The translations under genes were made by a program, and so were the position numbers. This document shows positions 1 through 5,897 of a DNA stretch of 7,721 bases, in pieces. The stretch's first letter is position 1. Each line of letters starts with the position of its first letter. Under the pieces are notes generated by a model that searched no databases, had not been told where the DNA came from, and saw only the letters and a list, made by a program, of their open reading frames with translations. This stretch comes from an uncultured Treponema sp. (lineage in GTDB: Bacteria; Spirochaetota; Spirochaetia; Treponematales; Treponemataceae), in contig CALAUH010000328.1 in NCBI GenBank assembly GCA_937892225.1, positions 1 through 7,721 on the forward strand, in the 5' to 3' direction.

Positions 1-74
1 AGAAACTTGTTGATACTGCAGGACGTATTGATCGTTTCAACAAACGTTACGGCATCAAAACTGAAAACAAATAA
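1..74 (+). CDS. rpmE: Ribosomal protein bL31, C-terminal fragment
   Basis: Only the last 23 codons and the TAA at 72-74 lie in the window; the start is off the left edge. The visible peptide contains DTAGRIDRFNKRYGIK, which matches the C-terminal signature of bL31 (E. coli has a GGRVDRFNKRFNI stretch at the same place). The two bases before the first full codon, AG, fit the Gln codon usually found just before this segment. bL31 is a small protein of the large ribosomal subunit that bridges to the 30S subunit head. Whether this copy is the zinc-binding, four-Cys form cannot be judged because the N-terminal half is missing. The gene ends in a clear intrinsic terminator at 97-129, so it is probably transcribed separately from the genes that follow. 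Confidence 0.9.
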   Translation, partial: KLVDTAGRIDRFNKRYGIKTENK

Positions 75-96
75 AAATAATTTTTTAATTATTTAT

Positions 97-129
97 AAAG
101 AGGCTGTCTTTTTTAGGACAGTCTTTTTT
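97..129 (+). terminator. Intrinsic terminator after rpmE
   Basis: AGGCTGTC (101-108) pairs with GACAGTCT (117-124) through eight base pairs including one G-T wobble. The loop is eight bases and T-rich, and a run of six T follows at 124-129. The A-rich bases 97-100 can pair with the T-run and lengthen the stem. It lies 23 bases after the bL31 stop and separates that gene from the methyltransferase. Confidence 0.88.
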
Positions 130-141
130 ATTTTAAACGTA

Positions 142-152
142 TATGATAAAAT
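142..152 (+). promoter_or_regulatory. Candidate -10 region for the methyltransferase gene
   Basis: TATGAT (142-147) matches the sigma70 -10 consensus at five of six positions, and TAAAAT (147-152) overlaps it, also at five of six. No convincing -35 element lies at the proper distance, because that stretch is the terminator's T-run. Either box would place the transcription start within about 0-6 bases of the ATG at 159, giving a leaderless or nearly leaderless message. This agrees with the lack of a Shine-Dalgarno sequence. In such AT-rich DNA, chance matches are common. Confidence 0.4.
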
Positions 153-158
153 CACTTT

Positions 159-1337
159 ATGGAAAATAAATTAGAATATCAGCAGGAATTATTTGGTAAC
201 AGATTAAAAAGAAAATATAAAGAATTAAGAAAATGGGCAAGAAAAAATCGTATTTCTTGTTATAGACTTTATGATAGAGATATTCCGGAAATTCCAGTCA
301 GTTTTGATTTATATGAGTTTTTACCATCAGATGTAAGTGATCCTTTAGAATGTGCAAGATTTTTAAGTGAACAGAATGAACAGCTTTCATTAAACAATCA
401 TCTGATAGAAGAAGAACAGAAAAATAGAACTTATGCAGTTTTATATTTATATGAACGTCCATATGAAAAATCTGATGAAGAAGAAGAACTTTGGCTTGAT
501 GCTATGTCAGAAGTAGCAGCACAGGTTTTACAAATTGATAAAAATCATATTGTTAAAAAATTCAGACGACATCAGAAAGGTAAACAGCAATATGAAAAAA
601 ATGAAGATAATTCACAGAAAAATTATATTGATTCAAATCTTGTTCAGGAACTTGGTCAGTTATTTAAAATTGATTTAAATTCATATTTGGACACTGGATT
701 ATTTTTTGATCATCGTGTTTTGCGTTCTACTGTTAGAGATACTTGCAGTAATAAATCAGTTTTAAATCTTTTTTGTTATACAGGAAGTTTTAGCGTTTAT
801 GCAGCACAGGGAAATGCAAAATATGTAGAATCCGTTGATCTTTCAAATACATATCTTGACTGGGCAAAAGAAAATATGAAAATGAACGGATTTGCAGATA
901 AAAATAAATATATTTTTACACGTTCTGATTGTGTTTTATTTTTGCAGCAAAAAGCTGTAGCTCAAAAAGCAGTTTTATCTAATAATGCAACTTCTGAAGA
1001 TAAAAAAAATGCAAAAACCTATGATATTATTATTTTAGATCCACCAACATTCAGTAACAGTAAAAATACAGTAAATGTTTTGGATATTAATAAAGACTGG
1101 CCGCAATTAGTAAAAGACTGTCTTAATATATTAAATCCAGGTGGAATTTTATATTTTTCGACTAACAGTGAACGATTAAAATTTGATCCTGAAAGTATTC
1201 CTAAAAAAACAATTGGTGGTTACGAAATTAATTATTCTGATATCACAGAAAAAACTATACCTGAAGATTATAAAGGAAATAAACCTCACCGTTGCTGGAA
1301 AATTTGTGTTAGTGAAAATATAAAAAATTTTTATTAA
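159..1337 (+). CDS. rlmK: RlmK-type 23S rRNA (guanine-N7) methyltransferase, stand-alone
   Basis: A class I SAM-dependent methyltransferase of 392 residues that lines up along its length with the C-terminal (RlmK) half of E. coli RlmKL, the half that makes m7G2069 in 23S rRNA. Visible landmarks are the N-terminal NRLKRKYKELRKWARK and CYRLYDRDIPE segments (14-44), KKFRRHQKGKQQYEK (133-147), YLDTGLFFDHR (176-186), the SAM-binding motif I NLFCYTGSFS (203-212), acidic Asp227 in motif II, and the catalytic-loop DPPTFSNSK (294-302). The THUMP and m2G2445 (RlmL) half is absent, and no RlmL gene is in the window. Against E. coli there are two apparent insertions, about 55-90 and 263-285. The start is set by similarity, because the homologous region begins at residue 8 and no ribosome binding site is visible. 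The next gene follows after 13 nt. Target-base specificity is inferred from the family. Confidence 0.9.
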   Translation: MENKLEYQQELFGNRLKRKYKELRKWARKNRISCYRLYDRDIPEIPVSFDLYEFLPSDVSDPLECARFLSEQNEQLSLNNHLIEEEQKNRTYAVLYLYERPYEKSDEEEELWLDAMSEVAAQVLQIDKNHIVKKFRRHQKGKQQYEKNEDNSQKNYIDSNLVQELGQLFKIDLNSYLDTGLFFDHRVLRSTVRDTCSNKSVLNLFCYTGSFSVYAAQGNAKYVESVDLSNTYLDWAKENMKMNGFADKNKYIFTRSDCVLFLQQKAVAQKAVLSNNATSEDKKNAKTYDIIILDPPTFSNSKNTVNVLDINKDWPQLVKDCLNILNPGGILYFSTNSERLKFDPESIPKKTIGGYEINYSDITEKTIPEDYKGNKPHRCWKICVSENIKNFY

Positions 1338-1350
1338 TGAAAGGGAATGT

Positions 1351-2280
1351 ATGAAAAAAATATTATCAGTCATTTTAAGTATTTTATTTGGAATTTTATT
1401 ATTTATAACTTTAATGTTAGGTTTATTAAGAGTAAATTTTAATCAGAATAAAGTAAAAAAAATTACAACTGAACTTTTAAAACCGGTTGCATATGTTAAT
1501 AAAACTCATTATCTTGCAGATTTTAGTGAAAATGAATATTCAATTGGTGATATTAAAAATATTAATGAAATAGTGCAGTTTTATTGTAAACAATATGGTT
1601 ATGATGTTTCAGAAGAATTCGTACAGGAAATTCTGGATGATAAAGTTACAACTGATTTTGTAGAAAAATATAGTTCACAAATTATTGATTATTTTACAGA
1701 TAATACTTTAGAAATCAATATTGATGAAAATGATATTTTAAATGTACTTAATAATGCTGTAGAAAAATATGAAATAGAAACTGGAAAAAAAATAGATAAA
1801 AAGGATTTTCAGGAAAATATATTAAATGATGTTCATGAATCAACTGAAAATATAAATAAAAATTTACAGAATTTTAAAGAAACAAATAAAAGTAAAATAA
1901 ATAAAATTCAAGTATTTTTTAATATAATATCCTTAAGAAATTTAATGATATTAATAATCATCCTTTTAATTATTATCTGTGCAATTTTTATATTAAATAA
2001 AAATATTGTAAAATTTATTAAATATATTGCCATTCCAGTTTTAGTAAATGGTCTGATAATTTTTATTGCTTCAGTTATTTTTAATACCGTTTATATAAAT
2101 TATTTTTCTTCAGAATCAATAAAAATATTATTAAATGCTGAAAATATAAAATATTATTCTGTTATAAAATTAATTCAAAATTCTTTGGAAAAAATATTTT
2201 TGCAGATGAAAATTACAGGAATAGTCTGCAGTCTTTTTGGAACGATATTTCTTTCGTTGTCATTGAAATTAGATAAATAA
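1351..2280 (+). CDS. Unrecognised four-helix membrane protein
   Basis: I do not recognise this 309-residue protein. It has one N-terminal hydrophobic helix (about 4-26), a polar segment of about 165 residues (30-195), then three more hydrophobic helices (about 197-215, 223-247 and 286-305). The N-terminal helix is more likely a signal anchor than a cleaved signal, since no cleavage site is evident. By the positive-inside pattern, the middle segment is probably outside the cytoplasm. That segment is rich in Asp, Glu, Asn and Lys and looks helical, with a possible coiled coil at about 125-180 (heptad-like, with NAVEKYEIETGKKIDK). There is no enzyme motif, lipobox or cysteine cluster. AAGGGA (1341-1346) lies four bases before the ATG. 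The 13-nt gap after the methyltransferase implies co-transcription. No terminator follows, although a new promoter starts 34 bp downstream. Confidence 0.8.
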   Translation: MKKILSVILSILFGILLFITLMLGLLRVNFNQNKVKKITTELLKPVAYVNKTHYLADFSENEYSIGDIKNINEIVQFYCKQYGYDVSEEFVQEILDDKVTTDFVEKYSSQIIDYFTDNTLEINIDENDILNVLNNAVEKYEIETGKKIDKKDFQENILNDVHESTENINKNLQNFKETNKSKINKIQVFFNIISLRNLMILIIILLIIICAIFILNKNIVKFIKYIAIPVLVNGLIIFIASVIFNTVYINYFSSESIKILLNAENIKYYSVIKLIQNSLEKIFLQMKITGIVCSLFGTIFLSLSLKLDK

Positions 2281-2313
2281 AAGTTAATTTTTATAGTATA
2301 ATTTTCTTCTATG

Positions 2314-2342
2314 TTCACAAAACTTACAAAAAATGGTATTAT
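2314..2342 (+). promoter_or_regulatory. Sigma70-type promoter for the helicase gene
   Basis: TTCACA (2314-2319, five of six to TTGACA), a spacer of exactly 17 bp, then TATTAT (2337-2342, five of six to TATAAT), with TG one base upstream of the -10 (extended -10). Predicted transcription starts near 2349, leaving a leader of about 55 nt with a good AAAAAGGAA ribosome binding site at 2388-2396, seven bases before the ATG at 2404. A second box, TATAAT at 2297-2302, is a perfect -10 but has no -35 at a workable distance. Confidence 0.6.
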
Positions 2343-2403
2343 TTGCTATTAAACATAAAATTTGGAAAGAGAATATAAAATATAGATAAAAAGGAAATGC
2401 CTT

Positions 2404-4056
2404 ATGGATTTTGTAAATTTTAATCTTGATGAAAGATTACAAAAAGGTATTGAAGCTGCCGGTTATGTAAATTGCACACCTGTTCAGGAACAGGTAATTA
2501 AAGCTTCAGAAAAAGAAGGAGAAAAAGGACCTGATTTATATGTTCAGTCGCAGACAGGAACTGGTAAAACTGCAGCTTATTTAATTGCTGTAATAAGTCA
2601 GATGCTTAAAGAAGAAAATAAAGGTAAAAAATGTTTAATTTTAGCACCTACAAGAGAATTAGCTGTACAGATAGAAGAAGAAGCTAAAGTTTTAGTTGGA
2701 ACAAGCGGATTAAAAGCATTTAGTGTTTATGGTGGAGTAGGTTACGAAAAACAGATTGCAAATCTTAAAAAAGGTGTAGATATTATTATTGGAACACCAG
2801 GTAGAATTATAGATTTACAGGAAGGTGGAAATCTTTCTCTTACAGATGCATATTTTTGTGTAATTGATGAAGCTGACCGTATGTTTGACATGGGATTTTT
2901 CCCAGATTTACGTAAAATTTTAAAATGTCTTCCAGAAACTGAAAAACGTCAGACAATGTTGTTTTCTGCAACACTTAATTCTTATGTTAAAAATCTTGCA
3001 TGGGAATATACACGCGATCCAGTTGAAATAACTATTGAAGCAGAAAATATTACAGTCAGCGAAATTCAACAGGAATTATTACATGTATCTTCAGATGAAA
3101 AAATGAAACTTCTGATTGGAATTTTAAAACATGAAAATCCAGAAAGTGTAATAATTTTTAGTAATACAAAACGTTCATGTGAAGTTATTGCAAAACGTCT
3201 TGTTATGAATGACATAAAGGCAGAATTTTTAATTGGTGATTTACCACAGTCAAAACGTTTACAGATTCTTAAATCTTTAAAAGCTGGTGAAGTAAAATGT
3301 CTTGTTGCAACAGATGTAGCAGCACGTGGTATTGATGTTGATGATTTAGCAATGGTTATTAACTATGATTTACCTGTAGAAGCAGAAAATTATGTACATA
3401 GAATTGGTAGAACTGCACGTGCTGGTAAATCAGGAAAAGCATATACTTTCTGTTCAGAACAGGATGTTTACAATCTTCCTGCAATTGAACGATATATTGA
3501 AATGTCAATTCCTTCTGTAGTTGCGTATCCAGATCAGATGGAAGAAGATAAATCTGCCGGCGTATATATCAAAACAGAAAACTGGCATGGTGATGATGAA
3601 CTTGATAACCGTAATGGATATAGAAAAGGTAAGAATGGTGATTATCACAATAAAGGCAATTATAAAAATAATAAGCCAAATTATCATAAAGAAAATAATA
3701 AGGGTGATAATTACAAAAAGGATTACAAGAAGAAGACTTATTATAACAAGCCATATATTGAACCAAGTAAACTTGAAGGTCTTTCTTATGAAGAACGCAT
3801 GAAGCTTTATAAAGAAGCATATAATAATGGTGATTTACAAAGTTACGAAAAAAGAAATAACTATAATAAAAATGGTTATAAAAATAAAAAATCTTATAAT
3901 AATAATTATAAAAAGAATGATTATAAAAAAGGTAATTATAAGAAAAATTATAATAATAACCAGATCAATAATAAAAAATATGCAAAACCAGCTGCAGCTC
4001 CACAGAAAAAAGGCTTGTTCGCAAAAATTAAGGCTTTGTTTGGAAAGAAGAAATAA
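2404..4056 (+). CDS. rhlB: RhlB-like DEAD-box ATP-dependent RNA helicase
   Basis: A 550-residue DEAD-box helicase that unwinds short RNA duplexes or remodels RNA-protein complexes using ATP. All core motifs are present: Q motif TPVQEQ (25-30, with Phe6 upstream), motif I SQTGTGKT (49-56), Ia APTREL (81-86), GG (110-111), TPGR (131-134), DEAD (155-158), SAT (188-190), IV IIFSNTK (250-256), V TDVAARGID (303-311) and VI HRIGRTAR (332-339). The segments YGGVGYEKQ, DEKMKLL and NLPAIERYIEMSIP resemble E. coli RhlB, the RNA degradosome helicase, more than CsdA or SrmB as I remember them, so the symbol is a subfamily inference. The core ends near 395. A Lys/Asn/Tyr-rich tail (398-527) follows, broken by a more complex island (451-478), then an amphipathic end (537-550). 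At 550 residues it is much longer than E. coli RhlB (about 420). Its own promoter precedes it, and an ABC-F gene follows. Confidence 0.93.
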   Translation: MDFVNFNLDERLQKGIEAAGYVNCTPVQEQVIKASEKEGEKGPDLYVQSQTGTGKTAAYLIAVISQMLKEENKGKKCLILAPTRELAVQIEEEAKVLVGTSGLKAFSVYGGVGYEKQIANLKKGVDIIIGTPGRIIDLQEGGNLSLTDAYFCVIDEADRMFDMGFFPDLRKILKCLPETEKRQTMLFSATLNSYVKNLAWEYTRDPVEITIEAENITVSEIQQELLHVSSDEKMKLLIGILKHENPESVIIFSNTKRSCEVIAKRLVMNDIKAEFLIGDLPQSKRLQILKSLKAGEVKCLVATDVAARGIDVDDLAMVINYDLPVEAENYVHRIGRTARAGKSGKAYTFCSEQDVYNLPAIERYIEMSIPSVVAYPDQMEEDKSAGVYIKTENWHGDDELDNRNGYRKGKNGDYHNKGNYKNNKPNYHKENNKGDNYKKDYKKKTYYNKPYIEPSKLEGLSYEERMKLYKEAYNNGDLQSYEKRNNYNKNGYKNKKSYNNNYKKNDYKKGNYKKNYNNNQINNKKYAKPAAAPQKKGLFAKIKALFGKKK

Positions 4057-4070
4057 TATTCTCGCTGATT

Positions 4071-4133
4071 ACGCAGATAACCGCAGATTCATTTGGATTT
4101 ACAAATCATCTGCGTAAATCTGCGAAATCTGCG
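4071..4133. repeat. Intergenic inverted repeat made of CGCAGAT/ATCTGCG units
   Basis: Two copies of CGCAGAT (4072-4078 and 4082-4088, spaced 10 bp) face three copies of ATCTGCG (4108-4114, 4118-4124 and 4127-4133). Folded, 4082-4088 pairs with 4108-4114 and 4072-4078 pairs with 4118-4124, separated by a symmetric 3x3 internal loop. Inside, ATTTG (4091-4095) pairs with CAAAT (4102-4106), closing a six-base loop. The third right-hand unit has no partner. Local G+C is clearly above that of the flanking DNA. It lies in the 109-bp gap between the helicase and ABC-F genes. No T-run follows on the plus strand, so it is not a standard intrinsic terminator. A dispersed REP- or MITE-like element is the likeliest reading. 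An RNA-processing or stabilising hairpin is the alternative. Confidence 0.75.
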
Positions 4134-4136
4134 TGA

Positions 4137-4163
4137 AACTAAAGATTAACAACTAAGGATTAA
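4137..4163 (+). repeat. 13-bp direct repeat carrying the ABC-F ribosome binding site
   Basis: AACTAAAGATTAA (4137-4149) is followed after one base by AACTAAGGATTAA (4151-4163), with a single A/G difference. The second copy contains AAGGA (4155-4159), the Shine-Dalgarno sequence of the ABC-F gene, six bases before the ATG at 4166. The first copy has the weaker AAAGA at the same place. It looks like a small local duplication. Confidence 0.7.
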
Positions 4164-4165
4164 AT

Positions 4166-5818
4166 ATGATTACTGTAAGTGATGTTTCGGTTTCTTTCAG
4201 CGAGAAGCCACTTTTTAAAGATGTAAACTTAAAATTTAATAAAGGTAACTGTTATGGAATTACTGGTGCAAATGGAGCCGGTAAATCAACTTTCTTAAAG
4301 TTACTTTCTGGCGAATTGGAAAAAGATTCTGGTGAAATTTTTATGACACCAGGGGAGCGTATGACTGTATTAAAGCAGGACCACTTTGCCTTTGATGAAT
4401 ATTCTGTAAAAGATACTGTTATGATGGGTTATCCAAAATTGTATGAAGTTTCAAAAGCACGTGATGAAATTTATGCAAAAGCAGATTTTACAGAAGAAGA
4501 TGGAATTAAATCTGCAGAACTTGAAGCTGAATTTGGAGAAATGGGCGGATATGAAGCAGAAAATGACATTGAACAGATGCTTTCAGGTCTTGGTCTTGAA
4601 GAAGAATTTCACGATAAAATGATGAGTGAACTTGATGAAGGTCAAAAGGTACGTGTTTTACTTGCGCAGGCAATCTACGGTAATCCAGATGCTCTTCTTC
4701 TTGATGAACCTACAAACGGTCTTGATATTGAATCAATTACATGGCTTGAAAACTTCCTTTTGGAATTTGAAAATACTGTAATCGTTGTTTCGCATGACCG
4801 TCACTTCTTAAATACAGTTTGTACTTACATTTGTGATATTGATTTTGGAAAAATTACACAGTTCTCTGGTAACTACGATTTCTGGTACCAGATGACACAG
4901 GTTATGCAGCGTCAGGCACACGATCAGCAGAAGAAGACTGAAGAAAAAATGAAAGATTTAAAAGAATTTATTTTACGATTCAGTTCTAACGCATCTAAAG
5001 CAAAACAGGCTACATCCCGCAAAAAGATTTATGATAAACTTGCAGACAGTCTTGAAGAAATTCCAGTATCAACACGTAAATTTCCATATGTAAATTTCAA
5101 GGCAGACAGAGAAATTGGTAATAACGTTCTTGAAATTAAAAATATTAACTATACAGATCCAGATGGAAATGTACTTTTAAAAGATTTTAATTTGAAAATT
5201 AATCGTACAGATAAAATCGCATTTGTAGGTATTGAACATAACTCAGTAACAGCATTATTTGATATCATCAATGGTAAAATAAAACCTACAAGCGGTGAAT
5301 TCTTCTGGGGTACAACTACAAGCCAGACATATCTTCCACGAGATAATAATGACAATTTTACAAATGATTTGAATATTACAGAATGGCTTAAACAGTATTC
5401 AAAAGAGCAGGATGATTCTTATGTTCGCGGATTCTTAGGCCGTATGTTGTTCAGTGGTGATGAATCTCTTAAAAAAGTAAAAGTTCTTTCCGGTGGTGAA
5501 AAAGTTCGTTGTATGCTTTCAAAACTTATGCTTTCTGGAGCAAACTGTATTACAATGGACGATCCAACTAATCATCTTGATTTGGAAGCAATTCAGTCTT
5601 TGAACGAAGGATTAATTTCTTTCCCAGGAGTTCTTTTATTCAGTTCACACGACCATGAATTTATTCAGTCTATTGCAAATAGAATTGTTGAAATTACACC
5701 AAACGGAATTATTGACCGTATGATGAGTTTTGATGATTACATTACAGATGATCAGGTTACTGAATTGCGTAAAAAATTGTATGAAGGAACTGGAAAAAAG
5801 ATTAAATATCGTGTCTAA
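4166..5818 (+). CDS. ybiT: ABC-F ATPase, YbiT type, with a degenerate second ATP site
   Basis: A 550-residue twin-NBD ABC-F protein with no membrane segments; it aligns from first to last residue with E. coli YbiT as I remember it. ABC-F proteins bind the ribosomal E site and act on stalled or initiating ribosomes. NBD1 has Walker A GANGAGKST (34-42), a non-canonical signature LDEGQ (156-160), Walker B LLLDEPTN (177-184) and switch His210. The helical linker that contacts P-site tRNA lies at about 240-310 (RFSSNASKAKQATSRKK). NBD2 keeps the signature LSGGE (441-445), D-loop and switch His495. Its Walker A position reads GIEHNSVTA (355-363), without the Gly-rich loop or Lys, and Walker B has Asp466 where the catalytic Glu belongs. 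One composite site is thus canonical and the other appears unable to bind or hydrolyse ATP normally. AAGGA at 4155-4159 supports the start, which matches the YbiT N-terminus. A tandem second stop TAA follows at 5819-5821. Confidence 0.93.
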   Translation: MITVSDVSVSFSEKPLFKDVNLKFNKGNCYGITGANGAGKSTFLKLLSGELEKDSGEIFMTPGERMTVLKQDHFAFDEYSVKDTVMMGYPKLYEVSKARDEIYAKADFTEEDGIKSAELEAEFGEMGGYEAENDIEQMLSGLGLEEEFHDKMMSELDEGQKVRVLLAQAIYGNPDALLLDEPTNGLDIESITWLENFLLEFENTVIVVSHDRHFLNTVCTYICDIDFGKITQFSGNYDFWYQMTQVMQRQAHDQQKKTEEKMKDLKEFILRFSSNASKAKQATSRKKIYDKLADSLEEIPVSTRKFPYVNFKADREIGNNVLEIKNINYTDPDGNVLLKDFNLKINRTDKIAFVGIEHNSVTALFDIINGKIKPTSGEFFWGTTTSQTYLPRDNNDNFTNDLNITEWLKQYSKEQDDSYVRGFLGRMLFSGDESLKKVKVLSGGEKVRCMLSKLMLSGANCITMDDPTNHLDLEAIQSLNEGLISFPGVLLFSSHDHEFIQSIANRIVEITPNGIIDRMMSFDDYITDDQVTELRKKLYEGTGKKIKYRV

Positions 5819-5821
5819 TAA

Positions 5822-5839
5822 AATAAGAAGTTTCTTATT
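5822..5839. repeat. 18-bp palindrome after the ABC-F gene
   Basis: AATAAGAA (5822-5829) and TTCTTATT (5832-5839) are perfect inverted copies separated by GT, three bases after the ABC-F stop codon. As RNA it would form a 7-bp, AT-rich hairpin with an AGTT loop. The T-content downstream is only moderate, so it would be a weak terminator at best. It could instead be an operator-like site ahead of the secreted-protein gene. Confidence 0.5.
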
Positions 5840-5882
5840 GATTTCTTAGTCTGTTTAAATGGGATTTTATAACAACCTGTAC

Positions 5883-5888
5883 TATACT
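5883..5888 (+). promoter_or_regulatory. Candidate -10 box for the secreted-protein gene
   Basis: TATACT matches TATAAT at five of six positions and lies 21 bp before the ATG at 5910, which would put transcription start near 5895 with a short leader. No good -35 is visible at 16-18 bp upstream. If used, this promoter would exclude the upstream in-frame ATG at 5859 from the message. Confidence 0.3.
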
Positions 5889-5897
5889 GTATTCAGT

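Noticed and set aside
1176..1373. Minus-strand open frame across the end of rlmK and the start of the membrane protein gene
   Set aside because: It is antisense to well-supported coding sequence, Phe/Ile-rich from complementing Lys/Asn codons, and has no promoter or ribosome binding site.
2311..2352. Short open frame of 13 codons starting ATGTTCACA between the membrane protein and helicase genes
   Set aside because: It overlaps the predicted promoter, has no ribosome binding site, and most of it would lie upstream of the transcription start.
3505..4117. Several overlapping open frames on both strands in the helicase tail
   Set aside because: They are other-frame readings of the AAT/AAA/TAT-rich low-complexity tail, with extreme Ile/Lys or Tyr/Phe content and no ribosome binding sites.
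4071..4133. Intrinsic terminator or CRISPR-like array in the helicase/ABC-F gap
   Set aside because: The hairpin has no T-run after it on the plus strand. The repeated unit is only 7 bp with 2-3 bp between copies, far too small for repeat-spacer structure.
5149..5355. Minus-strand open frame inside the ABC-F gene
   Set aside because: It lies wholly within the second nucleotide-binding domain, has no start context, and its composition is that of a complement of coding sequence. It is not a reason for the degenerate Walker A motif.
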